From: Rhodoferax aquaticus
GTDB lineage: Bacteria; Pseudomonadota; Gammaproteobacteria; Burkholderiales; Burkholderiaceae_C
Direction: 5' to 3'
Assembly: GCF_006974105.1 (NCBI RefSeq)
Contig: NZ_CP036282.1
Coordinates: 1,116,001-1,180,000 of the forward strand
Length of the DNA: 64,000 nt
Each line of letters starts with the position of its first letter. Positions within the stretch are counted from its first letter, which is position 1. Made by a program: the position numbers and the translations under genes. The notes under the pieces were generated by a model. That model did not search any database, was not told the DNA's origin, and saw only the letters and a list, made by a program, of their open reading frames with translations. Shown piece after piece: positions 1 to 9,359 of the stretch.

Positions 1-326
1 GATTTACCAGCGTGCCATGCGCGGTCATCGCAGCTCACGAACTGCCAAACCGCGCCAGTGCGGCGGATAAAGAAATGGGCTGAAACTTGCGTGCCTTCTA
101 TGCTTTTGAAATAGGGGTGCGCCTCCCAATCTAGCCGATTGGTGAACAAGTCCAATACTTGATCACCTCCATACTGTCCCGGAGGCAGGCTAATGGAGTG
201 CACCACGACCAAGTCAATTGACGCATGGGCTGGCCTGACGCCGAAATTGGGCGAAGGCAAGTGGTGCGCGCTCGATAGCCAGCCCTCAGTCCAAGCTGTG
301 AGAGGGCGAGACGACTCAGCTGCCAT
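1..326 (-). CDS. ampD: AmpD, 1,6-anhydro-MurNAc-L-alanine amidase (3' part cut off by window edge)
   Basis: Translating the minus strand from the ATG at 326-324 gives 108 residues of an N-acetylmuramoyl-L-alanine amidase. The family cleaves the stem peptide from anhydro-muropeptides in the cytoplasm during cell-wall recycling. Visible hallmarks are IDLVVVHSISLPPGQYGG, which contains the first zinc-binding His, and later SAHFFIRRTG and RAWHAG. The C-terminal part with the remaining zinc ligands lies beyond the window. The start codon lies inside pilR, overlapping it by 11 nt in another frame, so the gene is probably translationally coupled to pilSR. Confidence 0.93.
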   Translation of the reverse strand, partial: MAAESSRPLTAWTEGWLSSAHHLPSPNFGVRPAHASIDLVVVHSISLPPGQYGGDQVLDLFTNRLDWEAHPYFKSIEGTQVSAHFFIRRTGAVWQFVSCDDRAWHAGK

Positions 327-1839
327 CGTTTGACTCGTCTTGCGCTTGAGGCGCATCAATTCGCAGGCGAGCGATACGGTAGCGAATCTGGCGCAGTGTC
401 AGCCCCAATCGGCTCGCAGCCAACGTGCGGTTGAAACCTGTTTCCTTGAGCGTGTGAACCAAAATTTCCCGCTCTTGCTGGTCCAAGTGACTTTGCAAGT
501 CGGCAGGAATCGTGACTTCCTTCTCCGCACTTTCTGCATGGGTGCCCATTGGCTTATCGGAAGTGTCGGACACCGTCTCATTGGTGATGGCCGCTGTGCT
601 TGCGAAGGCAGGGGCATGCGATGCATGCGCCTCAAAGTCTTCAAAGAGTAGTTCATCCCCATCGCTGAGCGCTACCGCACGGTGCAAAAGGTTTTCTAGC
701 TCGCGCACATTGCCATGCAACGGTAGTTGCATAAGCTGGCGTAGAGTTTCTTCAGACATGCGTGGCGCAGGCAAGCCCGATTCATCGGCAATCTTGCTGA
801 GTAGCGCGTGGCATAGGTCAGGTAGGTCTTCCATGCGCTCTCGCAACGGTGGAATCACGATATCTATGACGTTGATACGGTAGTAGAGGTCTTGGCGAAA
901 CTTGCCTTGTGTCACTTCCTCAGGCAAATTTTTGTGTGTCGCGCTCACGATGCGCACGTCAACCGACTCTTCTTGGTTGGAGCCAATAGGCCGCACGCAT
1001 CGCTCTTGGATGGCGCGCAAGAGCTTGGCTTGCATGGACAAGGGCAGGTCGCCGATTTCGTCCAAAAACAGCGTGCCGCCTTTGGCGGCTTGGAAAAACC
1101 CATCTCTGTCCTGGTTGGACCCTGTATAGGCTCCTTTTTTGGCACCGAAGAATTCAGCTTCCAGCAAGTTCTCCGGAATGGCGCTGCAATTGACCGCGAC
1201 CCAAGGTCCATCCGCGCGGTGGCTATTGGTATGTAGCGCACTTGCAACCAACTCCTTGCCGGTTCCCGACTCTCCCCGAATCAAAACGGGCGCCATGCTA
1301 CGCGCCACTTTCACAATGCGTTCTTTAACGTTGCGCATGCTGGCAGACTCTCCGGCCAATCGGGCCAAGGAAGTGTCTGCGGTGCCATGGCGCTGTGGTG
1401 CAGCACGTCGCTTGCCTGCAAAAGAAGCCTCCAAAGACGTTTGCTGCAGTGCGGCGGCGTTGTGGACAGCTGACGCAATGACCGTTCTGAATTGCTTTAA
1501 GTCCACGGGTTTGGTGAGGTAGTCAAAAGCCCCGGCTTTGAATGAGCTGACCGCGTTTTCTGCGGAGCCAAAAGCAGTAATCACAACGCAGCGCTCAGCG
1601 CGGCGTTGGGATTTGATGCCACCTAGTATGTCCACACCCATGCCATCGGGCAGGCGCATATCGGTGATGACCACATCAAACGATTTGTCATTGAGCAGTT
1701 GCCATGCCTCTTGCAGGCTTCCGGCGGTGTCTACACGATAGCCTTCTCGCAGAAGGGTGAGTTCGTACAAGGTGCGCAGGTCGGGCTCATCGTCAATCAC
1801 CAAGATTTTGGCGTCGTTCAGTACAGCGTGGTTTGCCAT
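316..1839 (-). CDS. pilR: PilR-type sigma-54-dependent response regulator
   Basis: This 507-residue protein has NtrC-class architecture. The receiver domain (about 10-125) has the acidic pocket at 16-17, the phospho-acceptor D60 in VVITDMRLPDG and K110. The AAA+ domain has Walker A GESGTGKE at 189-196. The C-terminal Fis-type helix-turn-helix is at about 455-490. In the family, PilR activates pilin and other sigma-54 promoters after phosphorylation by PilS. The sigma-54 contact loop, usually GAFTGA, reads GAYTGS at 236-241, while the key Thr is kept. The start overlaps the end of pilS by 22 nt. NtrC-type assignment is certain; PilR specifically rests on the adjacent PilS-like kinase and the conserved ampD neighbourhood. 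Confidence 0.92.
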   Translation of the reverse strand: MANHAVLNDAKILVIDDEPDLRTLYELTLLREGYRVDTAGSLQEAWQLLNDKSFDVVITDMRLPDGMGVDILGGIKSQRRAERCVVITAFGSAENAVSSFKAGAFDYLTKPVDLKQFRTVIASAVHNAAALQQTSLEASFAGKRRAAPQRHGTADTSLARLAGESASMRNVKERIVKVARSMAPVLIRGESGTGKELVASALHTNSHRADGPWVAVNCSAIPENLLEAEFFGAKKGAYTGSNQDRDGFFQAAKGGTLFLDEIGDLPLSMQAKLLRAIQERCVRPIGSNQEESVDVRIVSATHKNLPEEVTQGKFRQDLYYRINVIDIVIPPLRERMEDLPDLCHALLSKIADESGLPAPRMSEETLRQLMQLPLHGNVRELENLLHRAVALSDGDELLFEDFEAHASHAPAFASTAAITNETVSDTSDKPMGTHAESAEKEVTIPADLQSHLDQQEREILVHTLKETGFNRTLAASRLGLTLRQIRYRIARLRIDAPQAQDESNDGS

Positions 1840-3566
1840 GGAGTCGTCTGGGTTTCGGATTGCGTTGCGCGCGCGGGTAAGGGGGTTGTATGCATAGTGA
1901 TCACAAACTCATTGCCTTCTACCCACTGTCCGCGCGCGTTTCTGCTATTGCGTTGGTAAAAAATGGTGGCACCGTGGCGCTCGCACATTTGCCGGCAGAT
2001 GAAGAGGCCCAGCCCGCTCGAACGGCTTTCCGACGAAAAAAAGGGTTCAAACAAATGGCGCTCCACCGACTTGTCCATGGGCGGGCCGTCGCTCCAAACC
2101 GACAGCATGGCTCGCTGATCTGAGTGTTCGCGCGTATTGATTTGAATCGCTTGGGCTTGCGTGGTGGCATAGCGCAAGGCGTTGTCCAGCAAGTTCACCA
2201 GCATGCGGCGCAAATGCTCATTGTCAAAACGTACCAGCAGAGACGATTCAGGAAGGTCCACCGATACGCGCTTTTGTACCTTGTTTTGTGCAGCCCAATC
2301 GCTGCACGTTTGCAACGTTGCCTCGTGCAGGTTGACCACCGACAGCGTGACGGCCTCAGACTCGGTCTGTACACGCGACACATTGAGAATGTCGTCCACA
2401 ATCTTTTCTAGACGTTTCGCGTTTTGCCCCACCATGGCAGTTAACTTTTTGAGCCGAGGGTCCGTGAGGTCTTCATCGAGCAGCGCGTTGGCTTGCACGA
2501 TGGCCGCCAAGGGGTTGCGAATTTCGTGCGCGACAGCGGTAGACATACGGCCCATACTGGCGAGCTTTTCGGTGCGCATGCGGGCTTCGAGCTCACGCTG
2601 GTCCTGCAAAAAAAGCACACACAGGCTGTCCCCGTCCGGGCTAAACGGGGCAGCGAGGCTGGTTCGAGCCCGAATCTTTCGGGGGCCTTGCCCGCGCATT
2701 CGAAGCGTGACGTCTTCTTCGTGGCTTTGACCCGTGGCCACACTCAGCTGAGTCAAGTTGAGCAGGGGCATCCAACCGGGTTCGTCTTTGAGATCAAACA
2801 CCGGAATACGTACATCTTCTCTAGGCCCTAAAAACGCCCGTGCCGCAGGGTTGGCCGCTCGCACACGCCCACGCCGGTCTACGATGAGTACCCCCTCTGG
2901 CATGGATTCGATGACGAGTTCGTTGACTTGGCGCTGCACACTGGCAGCCAGCTGGTTGTGCAGTGCGCGTTTGCCTTCACTGGCGATCCGTGCCGACAAC
3001 TGCTGCGCTAAAAACGCAATGACAAAGTAGCCCACCCCGCTTAAGGCCGCTTGCACAAAGGACGAGGTGGCATCCCCAGGGTTTTGCAAATAGTTCCATG
3101 AGGTATTGGCTAGCAGCAGCATGGAGACACCTGCCGCTGTGCCCAGTGCCAAGCGTAGGGTGCCTAGGACCGAGGCCAACAAGATGGGCAGAGCAAATAG
3201 TGGGGTGTAGTTGATGCTCGTACCTTGCATGAGTTGCAAGACAGAAAACACCAGTACATCGAGCCCCACCAAAGCACCCCAGGTGCGGTTGAAGGACTTG
3301 CCCAAGCGCGCGGGTTTTCCGCTCATCTTGCTGGCAACTGTGCCTATAAAGTAAGCCAAACAAATGGCGACCAAGGCCTTGCTATGCGAGGTGCTACTGA
3401 TAAACAAGCCTGCTTGCAATGCGAGCAGTACGGTGCCCAGGGTCAATCGGGCTGTCATAAAGCCCTGCCACAGGCGTTCGAATTCGTAGGGTTCGCGTAG
3501 TTCAGGCGTTAGTGTTTCGATCTCGGTGGGGCCCAACCATGAATGCAGGGGGTCAGCGCTTGCCAC
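1818..3566 (-). CDS. pilS: PilS-type membrane sensor histidine kinase
   Basis: This 582-residue protein has about six hydrophobic segments in residues 35-190, a PAS-like domain at about 215-325, a HisKA domain with H347 in AHEIRNPLAA, and a HATPase domain with N-box LLDNALRYA and G-box SGLGLF. The layout is that of PilS, the inner-membrane kinase that phosphorylates PilR and monitors pilin in the membrane. The start is a GTG at 3566-3564, preceded by a strong GGAGGG ribosome site five bases upstream. It directly abuts the stop codon of the gene before it. It overlaps pilR by 22 nt, so the two are one transcriptional unit. Confidence 0.92.
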   Translation of the reverse strand: MASADPLHSWLGPTEIETLTPELREPYEFERLWQGFMTARLTLGTVLLALQAGLFISSTSHSKALVAICLAYFIGTVASKMSGKPARLGKSFNRTWGALVGLDVLVFSVLQLMQGTSINYTPLFALPILLASVLGTLRLALGTAAGVSMLLLANTSWNYLQNPGDATSSFVQAALSGVGYFVIAFLAQQLSARIASEGKRALHNQLAASVQRQVNELVIESMPEGVLIVDRRGRVRAANPAARAFLGPREDVRIPVFDLKDEPGWMPLLNLTQLSVATGQSHEEDVTLRMRGQGPRKIRARTSLAAPFSPDGDSLCVLFLQDQRELEARMRTEKLASMGRMSTAVAHEIRNPLAAIVQANALLDEDLTDPRLKKLTAMVGQNAKRLEKIVDDILNVSRVQTESEAVTLSVVNLHEATLQTCSDWAAQNKVQKRVSVDLPESSLLVRFDNEHLRRMLVNLLDNALRYATTQAQAIQINTREHSDQRAMLSVWSDGPPMDKSVERHLFEPFFSSESRSSGLGLFICRQMCERHGATIFYQRNSRNARGQWVEGNEFVITMHTTPLPARATQSETQTTPWQTTLY

Positions 3567-3800
3567 TTATCCCTCCAAGCTTCGGTGGTGCGCGGCGCTG
3601 CAGTACTGGCCCAAGCGCCCTTCAATTGCCTCTTGGACAGGAATATGCGTTCCGCAGTGCCGGCATGGCACCATGTCTGTGGTTGTCGATGGCTTCTTGA
3701 CTGGTCTTACACGCGGGCTGTCTATGTCTTGTCCAGCGCGCCACGTACGAAAACGCCACACCAGCAACAGAACACCGGCTATCAGCAAGGCGTACCTCAT
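3567..3800 (-). CDS. Small conserved PP0621-like protein
   Basis: This 77-residue protein begins at the ATG of MRYALLIAG. It has one N-terminal hydrophobic segment (2-15), then a basic linker, then a short Cys/His element, C-R-H-C-G at 48-52 followed by YCSAAHH. The Cys/His pattern suggests a small zinc-knuckle like those at the end of PP0621-type proteins often found just upstream of pilS. The longer reading frame upstream runs through ccsA in another phase and is not used. The start overlaps the ccsA stop by 4 nt (ATGA). Function is unknown. Confidence 0.75.
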   Translation of the reverse strand: MRYALLIAGVLLLVWRFRTWRAGQDIDSPRVRPVKKPSTTTDMVPCRHCGTHIPVQEAIEGRLGQYCSAAHHRSLEG

Positions 3801-4600
3801 GGGGTGCGCCTTAGCAATACTTCCATGACGAACTGTGAGCCTACGTAGGCCAACAGCAAAAACACCGAGCCCACATAGAGCATGTTGACGGCGCGCTTGC
3901 TGCGCCAGCCAAAAGCGCGTCGGCCTAACAGCAAGACGGCAAACGTCAGCCATGACAACACGGAAAACACCGTTTTGTGGTCCCAGCGCCATGCTTTGGC
4001 TTGTCCGTAGACAGCCTCGCCAAAGACAAAACCCACAAGCAAAGTGGCGCTCAAGACCGCAAAGCCTGAACCTACAAAGCGGAATGTCAGTCTTTCCAGT
4101 GTCAACAACGGAAGGCCGCTATGCGGATCTTCTGCCAAACGAATGCGGTGCTCCGCGCGCGTAAGGAACCACGCGTGAACCACTGCTGTGCCAAACAATC
4201 CGTAGCACGCTACGCCAAACGCCAAGTGCAGGGGGAGCCAGCCGGATGCCGAACTCGCCATGGCGTGTCCCGGAAAAAGTGCGCTGAGCACAACGGCCAC
4301 TGCGCCTAGTCCGCACAAGGCCCACCGGGTCTGCAGCTGAGGAAAAATGTGCGCCTCTACGGCATAGACCGCTGCGACGAGCCACGCGGTCATCGACAGC
4401 GCGGGCGCAAATCCAAAGCGGGGGGCGTCGCCCAACAAGCTCCAGCTCAACACAGCGCCATGCAATGCCCAAGCTGCCCACACCCACTTGCGTGCGCTAA
4501 CGGGGCCCATGTGCGCGGCACGCACAGCGGGCCATGCGTAGGCTGCTGAGGCTAAAACTGAAAGAATCAGTTGGGTGGGGGGCGCACTGGCTAAAATCAT
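3797..4600 (-). CDS. CcsA/YpjD-type cytochrome c biogenesis membrane protein
   Basis: This 267-residue protein is almost entirely made of hydrophobic helices (about eight). It carries the family signature near the C-terminus: WRWDHKTVFSVLSWLTFAVL, then RRAFGWRSKRA. This is the CcsA / HemX / YpjD fold, which handles haem in the inner membrane. In this genomic position it is usually annotated as inner-membrane protein YpjD rather than the true system II haem lyase, so direct cytochrome c maturation is not certain. It is the first gene of a minus-strand run ccsA-like / PP0621-like / pilS / pilR / ampD and is divergent from ffh. Confidence 0.88.
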   Translation of the reverse strand: MILASAPPTQLILSVLASAAYAWPAVRAAHMGPVSARKWVWAAWALHGAVLSWSLLGDAPRFGFAPALSMTAWLVAAVYAVEAHIFPQLQTRWALCGLGAVAVVLSALFPGHAMASSASGWLPLHLAFGVACYGLFGTAVVHAWFLTRAEHRIRLAEDPHSGLPLLTLERLTFRFVGSGFAVLSATLLVGFVFGEAVYGQAKAWRWDHKTVFSVLSWLTFAVLLLGRRAFGWRSKRAVNMLYVGSVFLLLAYVGSQFVMEVLLRRTP

Positions 4601-4677
4601 GGCTACAGTTTAGCGTTTTGCACCTTGCCAGCCCATGCTGGTCTTCACTACAGGTTCCGTTCACCGGAATACGACCT

Positions 4678-6042
4678 ATGGCCTCCGCCCTTACCGACAA
4701 ACTTTCCCGCCTCGTTAAAGAATTACGGGGTCAGGCACGTATTACGGAATCCAATGTCTCCGACATGTTGCGCGAAGTGCGCATGGCCTTGTTAGAGGCC
4801 GATGTGGCTTTGCCCGTGGTACGCGACTTTATTGCCCGCGTGAAGGAAAAGTCCTTAGGTGAAGACGTGCTGGGGTCCCTGCAGCCCGGCCAGGTGCTGG
4901 TCAGCATTGTGAGCAAAGAGCTGGCCGCGACCATGGGTGAAGGCGTGAGTGACATCAACCTCGCGGCCCAGCCACCGGCGGTGATCTTGATGGCTGGCTT
5001 GCAAGGTGCGGGTAAAACCACCACCACGGCTAAGCTGGCCAAGCACCTGATTGAAAAGCGCAAAAAGAAAGTGCTGACGGTATCGGGCGACGTCTACCGC
5101 CCCGCGGCCATTGAGCAGTTGAAAACCGTGACGGCCCAAGCCGGTGCCCAATGGTTCCCCAGCACGCCCGATCAAAAGCCGGTGGATATTGGCTTGGCCG
5201 CACTGGACTATGCCAAGAAGCACTTTTTTGACGTGTTGCTCGTGGATACCGCCGGTCGCTTGGCGATTGATGAGGCCTTGATGGCCGAAATCAAAGGTTT
5301 GCACGCCGCGCTCAACCCTGTGGAAACCCTGTTTGTGGTGGACGCCATGCAGGGCCAAGATGCGGCCAACACTGCGCGCGCTTTCAAAGATGCCTTGCCA
5401 CTGACCGGCATCATTTTGACCAAAACGGACGGTGACTCACGCGGCGGTGCGGCGCTGTCGGTGCGCCAAATTACCGGCGCACCCATCAAGTTTGCCGGTA
5501 CCAGCGAAAAGCTCGACGGGCTAGAGGTATTCGACGCTGAACGCCACGCAGGGCGCATTTTGGGCATGGGTGACATCTTGGCCTTGGTGGAGCAGGTGAC
5601 TGCCGGGGTCAATATGGAAGCCGCGCAAAAGCTGGCAGCCAAGGTCAAAACCGGCGGCGGCTTTGACCTGAACGACTTCTTGGCCCAAATTCAGCAAATG
5701 AAGCAAATGGGCGGTCTCTCCAGCCTCATGGACAAAATGCCTGCGGCCGTGGCCGCCAAGGCGGGACAGGTCGATATGGACCGCGCGGAGCGGGATATCA
5801 AGCGCAAAGAAGGCATCATCCAAAGCATGACGCCGCTGGAGCGCCGCAAGCCTGAGCTCATCAAAGCCACCCGCAAGCGCCGCATTGCCGCTGGTTCCGG
5901 CGTGCAGGTGCAAGAAGTCAACCGCATGCTCAAGGAATTTGAGCAAATGCAAGACATGATGAAGAAGATGAAGGGCGGCGGCATGATGAAAATGATGAAG
6001 CGCTTGGGCGGCATGAAAGGCATGCCCAAGATGCCCTTTTAG
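4678..6042 (+). CDS. ffh: Ffh, signal recognition particle GTPase subunit
   Basis: This 454-residue protein has the N domain (1-95), then the G domain with P-loop GLQGAGKTT at 107-115, DTAGR at 190-194 and TKTD at 248-251. The M domain carries the RNA-binding helix (RKRRIAAGSG) and a Met-rich tail ending in GGMKGMPKMPF. Ffh with 4.5S RNA binds signal sequences on ribosomes and delivers them to FtsY at the membrane. The frame stays open upstream to 4534, but that stretch overlaps the divergent ccsA-like gene. The ATG at 4678 gives the standard start MASALTDKLSR. Confidence 0.97.
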   Translation: MASALTDKLSRLVKELRGQARITESNVSDMLREVRMALLEADVALPVVRDFIARVKEKSLGEDVLGSLQPGQVLVSIVSKELAATMGEGVSDINLAAQPPAVILMAGLQGAGKTTTTAKLAKHLIEKRKKKVLTVSGDVYRPAAIEQLKTVTAQAGAQWFPSTPDQKPVDIGLAALDYAKKHFFDVLLVDTAGRLAIDEALMAEIKGLHAALNPVETLFVVDAMQGQDAANTARAFKDALPLTGIILTKTDGDSRGGAALSVRQITGAPIKFAGTSEKLDGLEVFDAERHAGRILGMGDILALVEQVTAGVNMEAAQKLAAKVKTGGGFDLNDFLAQIQQMKQMGGLSSLMDKMPAAVAAKAGQVDMDRAERDIKRKEGIIQSMTPLERRKPELIKATRKRRIAAGSGVQVQEVNRMLKEFEQMQDMMKKMKGGGMMKMMKRLGGMKGMPKMPF

Positions 6043-6080
6043 TGATTTTTGATGGTTTTTGGCCTGTAGCGCGCATGGAT

Positions 6081-6094
6081 GCTGCGTGAGCAGC
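6081..6094 (+). terminator. Weak hairpin after ffh
   Basis: GCTGC-GTGA-GCAGC forms a 5-bp stem followed by TTCATTATTT. It lies between ffh and the murA-like gene. The stem is short, so this may only attenuate read-through. Confidence 0.3.
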
Positions 6095-6155
6095 TTCATT
6101 ATTTATAGCAACTTGATGTTTGCCCAAACCGTTCCGGTTTGCGGCCTTTGACCCT

Positions 6156-7448
6156 ATGTCCAATTTGATCGTTCACGGTGGCGCACCTTTAGCAGGGCGC
6201 GTCATTCCTTCAGCCAACAAAAATGCGGTGCTGCCTATTCTGTGCGCCACCTTGCTCACGCGCGCGCCGGTGCGCTTACGCGGGGTGCCGGACCTGACCG
6301 ACGTGCGCAAGATTTTGGAAATTTTCCGCACCTTGGGAAGCAATGTGTCCATGGACTACGCCACAGGTGTTTTGGATTTGGAGCACCGAGACACCTTCTT
6401 CGACGCCGCCGTGCACCGCTTGCCTGAAGAAATGCGCAGCTCCATCATGCTGGTGCCTGGACTCATGGCCCGGTTTGGTTCTGCACGGATTGAAGATGAC
6501 GTCACCGGCTGCACTTTGGGCGTGCGGGAAATTGACCCCCATGTGGAGGTCTTCCAGCGGTTTGGCGCCAAAGTGCATCGTGGAGATGTCGGTTTGGTGT
6601 TGTCGGTCGATGGCAAGCTGCAAGCCAACGACCATTGGACGGATTACGCCTCCGTCACCACCACCGAGAACTTTGTGCTGTGCGCCGCGCTGTCGCAAGG
6701 CCAGTCCACCCTAATGAACGCGGCGTCTGAGCCGCACGTGCAAGAGTTTTGCCAGTTCATGCGCATGCTAGGCGCGCAGATCGAGGGCTTGGGCACCTCC
6801 AAGCTCAGCATCACCGGGGTATCCACCTTGGGCGGGGCTGACTTTACGTTTGCGGAAGACTTTCACGAAATCGTGACCTTCTTGGCTTTGGGCGCTATCA
6901 CGGGTGGCTCGGTAGAGGTAAAGAACTCTACGCCCGAGCAGTTTCCCTTGATCGACCGCACCTTTGCCAAGTTTGGCGTGCAAATTGTGCATGAAGGTGG
7001 GTGGTCGCGCTCGGTGACAAACGGCCCTTTGAAAGTCAAAGAGCCGTTTACCCGCAACATCTTGCAAAAGGTGGAGGCCGCGCCTTGGCCTTACTTGCCG
7101 GTGGATTTGCTGCCGATTTTTGTGGCCTTGGGAGTGAAGGCCGAAGGCAGTGCCATGTTCTGGAACAAGGTGTATGACGGCGCCATGGGCTGGACCTCGG
7201 AGTTGTCCAAGTTCGGCGCGCACGCATTCTTGTCTGACCCGCACCGCATCATCACCTTCGGCGGCAAGCCTTTGACGCCCGCTGAGGTAGAGAGCCCTTA
7301 CATCATCCGCGTGGCGATTGCCTTGCTGATGGTGGCTTCCAGTATCCCTGGTCGCTCCATGATCCACCACGCGGCACCCATTCGCCGGGCGCATCCACGT
7401 TTTGTGGAAAACATTTGCAGCTTGGGCGCACGCATCGAGTGGACCTGA
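6156..7448 (+). CDS. MurA-family UDP-GlcNAc 1-carboxyvinyltransferase (possible paralogue)
   Basis: This 430-residue protein matches MurA/EPSP-synthase fold enzymes from end to end. MurA transfers enolpyruvate from PEP to UDP-GlcNAc, the first committed step of peptidoglycan synthesis. Catalytic positions can be aligned by eye: K22 and N23 in NKNAVLP, R94, the PEP-attacking Cys (C119 in VTGCTLG), R124, D317 in LPVDLLP, R385 and R411. The position of E. coli R331 appears to be Lys (K338 in FWNKV). The protein is about ten residues longer than typical MurA and clearly divergent. In Burkholderiales the housekeeping murA normally sits next to the his operon, so this may be a second copy. Its frame extends upstream to 6120, but MSNLIVHGG fits the family start. 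Confidence 0.85.
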   Translation: MSNLIVHGGAPLAGRVIPSANKNAVLPILCATLLTRAPVRLRGVPDLTDVRKILEIFRTLGSNVSMDYATGVLDLEHRDTFFDAAVHRLPEEMRSSIMLVPGLMARFGSARIEDDVTGCTLGVREIDPHVEVFQRFGAKVHRGDVGLVLSVDGKLQANDHWTDYASVTTTENFVLCAALSQGQSTLMNAASEPHVQEFCQFMRMLGAQIEGLGTSKLSITGVSTLGGADFTFAEDFHEIVTFLALGAITGGSVEVKNSTPEQFPLIDRTFAKFGVQIVHEGGWSRSVTNGPLKVKEPFTRNILQKVEAAPWPYLPVDLLPIFVALGVKAEGSAMFWNKVYDGAMGWTSELSKFGAHAFLSDPHRIITFGGKPLTPAEVESPYIIRVAIALLMVASSIPGRSMIHHAAPIRRAHPRFVENICSLGARIEWT

Positions 7449-7459
7449 TGCGGGCAGGC

Positions 7460-7489
7460 CGCTTGCGCCCCTGGCCACGGGCGCAAGCG
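7460..7489. terminator. Strong hairpin between converging murA-like and miaB
   Basis: CGCTTGCGCCC (7460-7470) pairs perfectly with GGGCGCAAGCG (7479-7489) across an 8-base loop. It sits between the convergent stops at 7448 and 7499, as expected of a bidirectional terminator, though neither side has a long U tract. Confidence 0.6.
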
Positions 7490-7498
7490 CTCTAGAAA

Positions 7499-8872
7499 TT
7501 ACAGCGAGAGTTCAGCGTCTGCCGTGGTGAGCACTTCGCCGCGCAAGGTGTAGCTGCGGGTCTCGGTGATTTTGACGTCCACCAAATTGCCCACCAAGCG
7601 CGCAGGGCCTGCAAAGTTGACAACGCGGTTGCACTCGGTGCGGCCCATGAGCTCACCGTTGTCCCGTTTGGAGCTGCCCTCGACCAAGATGCGTTGCACT
7701 GTGCCCAGGCGGCTTTCGCTGATGCGGGTGATGCTGGCGTTGATGGTCTCTTGCAGGTGGTGCAAGCGGCGCAGCTTGACCTCGTGCGGCGTATCGTCAT
7801 GCAAGTTGGCCGCAGGCGTTCCGGGGCGGGGGCTGAAGATGAAGCTAAAGCTGTTGTCAAAGCCCACATCGTCAATCAGCTTCATCATCTTGTTGAAGTC
7901 GTCCTCGGTCTCACCGGGGAAGCCCACGATGAAGTCAGAGCTCATGGCCATGTCGGGGCGAATGGCGCGCAGCTTGCGCACCGTGCTCTTGTATTCCATG
8001 GCGGTGTAGCCGCGCTTCATGGCCATCAAAATCTTGTCGCTGCCATGCTGCACCGGCAGGTGCAAGTGGCTCACCAGCTTGGGGATCTTGTCGTAGGCTG
8101 CAATCAGGCTGGGCGTGAATTCATTGGGGTGGCTGGTGGTGTAGCGGATGCGTTCAATCCCGGGGATGTCGGCCACATACTCCAGCAGGGTTGCAAAGTC
8201 CGCCATTTCAGCGGTCAGCGAGTTTTCGCTGCCAATCATCTTGGCCCGGTAAGCGTTGACGTTTTGCCCCAAGAGGGTGACCTCTTTGACCCCTTGGTCT
8301 GCCAAACCGGCGACCTCAACCAGCACATCTTCAAATGGGCGCGACACCTCTTCGCCCCGTGTGTAGGGCACCACGCAGTAACTGCAGTACTTGGAGCAGC
8401 CTTCCATGATGCTCACAAAAGCGCTGGCGCCTTCGACCTTGGCGGGCGGCAGGTGATCAAACTTCTCAATTTCGGGGAAGCTGATGTCCACTTGCGGCTT
8501 GTTCAAAGCCTTGCGCGCGTTGAGAAGCTCAGGCAAACGGTGCAGGGTTTGGGGCCCAAACACCACGTCCACATACGGCGCCCGCGCAATGATGGCCGCA
8601 CCTTCTTGGCTGGCTACGCAGCCGCCCACGCCAATTTGCACGCCCTTGGCTTTGAGGTGCTTGATACGGCCTAAATCTGAGAACACCTTTTCTTGGGCCT
8701 TTTCGCGTACGGAGCAGGTATTGAACAAAATGAGGTCGGCTTCGTCTACGTTTTGCGTGGGCTCATAGCCTTGGGCGGCGCCCAGAACGTCGGCCATCTT
8801 GTCGGAGTCGTACTCGTTCATTTGGCAGCCAAAGGTTTTGATGAAGACTTTTTTGGACATGGGGATGCTCAC
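7499..8872 (-). CDS. miaB: MiaB, tRNA-2-methylthio-N6-dimethylallyladenosine synthase
   Basis: This 457-residue radical-SAM methylthiotransferase has an N-terminal UPF0004 domain with three cluster cysteines, C16 ([11 protein letters not shown]), C53 (NTCSVREKA) and C85 (GGCVAS). The radical-SAM triad is C159, C163 and C166 (GCSKYCSYC). A C-terminal TRAM domain starts at about 385. MiaB converts i6A37 to ms2i6A37 in tRNAs that read UNN codons, using two 4Fe-4S clusters. An internal ATG at residue 5 ([11 protein letters not shown]) is an equally good start. It converges on the murA-like gene. Confidence 0.96.
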   Translation of the reverse strand: MSIPMSKKVFIKTFGCQMNEYDSDKMADVLGAAQGYEPTQNVDEADLILFNTCSVREKAQEKVFSDLGRIKHLKAKGVQIGVGGCVASQEGAAIIARAPYVDVVFGPQTLHRLPELLNARKALNKPQVDISFPEIEKFDHLPPAKVEGASAFVSIMEGCSKYCSYCVVPYTRGEEVSRPFEDVLVEVAGLADQGVKEVTLLGQNVNAYRAKMIGSENSLTAEMADFATLLEYVADIPGIERIRYTTSHPNEFTPSLIAAYDKIPKLVSHLHLPVQHGSDKILMAMKRGYTAMEYKSTVRKLRAIRPDMAMSSDFIVGFPGETEDDFNKMMKLIDDVGFDNSFSFIFSPRPGTPAANLHDDTPHEVKLRRLHHLQETINASITRISESRLGTVQRILVEGSSKRDNGELMGRTECNRVVNFAGPARLVGNLVDVKITETRSYTLRGEVLTTADAELSL

Positions 8873-8993
8873 TTGCTATATGTTTAATAGTGGCTTGCGC
8901 AATAAAGATGGGCGCAATAGCCTGTTTTTCCCTTGGTGTGGACTTGCTGCGGTGAACTGAGGCACAGGCCTCACCCGGGGCTGTCGCACAAGC

Positions 8994-9359
8994 CTAGGGC
9001 GCTGGCGTTTTTTGCGCGATTTCCGCTGCGTTCAGAATCCACACTTCGTGGATCAGGCCCATCGGCTCACGCACATAGTTCACCACCACGCTTTTACCGA
9101 CCAGGGAAGCCGACATGGTCAGCATGCGGGTGTCGCTCCAAATTCGCGCACCGGGCGAGAGGCGCTCTGTCTTTCCGTTCAGGGTCAGTTCCGGCGGCGC
9201 TGTGACCACCATGGTGGCGCGCTTCGCGGTGGCTGGGAAGGGGCGTACCGATTGGCTCACTTGGGCGAGCGCGGAGCCGACCAAGCAGGCCGTAAGGCCC
9301 AAGGCGGCGAACTGCCGAAACAAGATTCGGCGCGGTGTTGATGCAGGGCAGCGGTTCAT
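8994..9359 (-). CDS. Secreted hypothetical protein
   Basis: This protein of about 121 residues is taken from the ATG of MNRCPASTPRR. It has a basic N-terminus with an RR pair, a hydrophobic segment FAALGLTACLVGSALA and a probable signal-peptidase site after ALA, so it is predicted periplasmic. The mature part of about 90 residues has a TLNGKTERLSPGARI core and ends near EVWILNAAEIAQKTPAP. I do not recognise a named domain. It lies 120 bp upstream of miaB on the same strand and is divergent from the potassium channel gene. Confidence 0.6.
   Translation of the reverse strand: MNRCPASTPRRILFRQFAALGLTACLVGSALAQVSQSVRPFPATAKRATMVVTAPPELTLNGKTERLSPGARIWSDTRMLTMSASLVGKSVVVNYVREPMGLIHEVWILNAAEIAQKTPAP

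Noticed and set aside
6768..7478. Open frame antisense to the murA-like gene
   Set aside because: Low-complexity His/Arg/Gln-rich translation typical of a reverse frame.
7694..8674. Long open frame antisense to miaB
   Set aside because: It lies wholly inside miaB, has no family resemblance and a composition typical of a GC-rich shadow frame.
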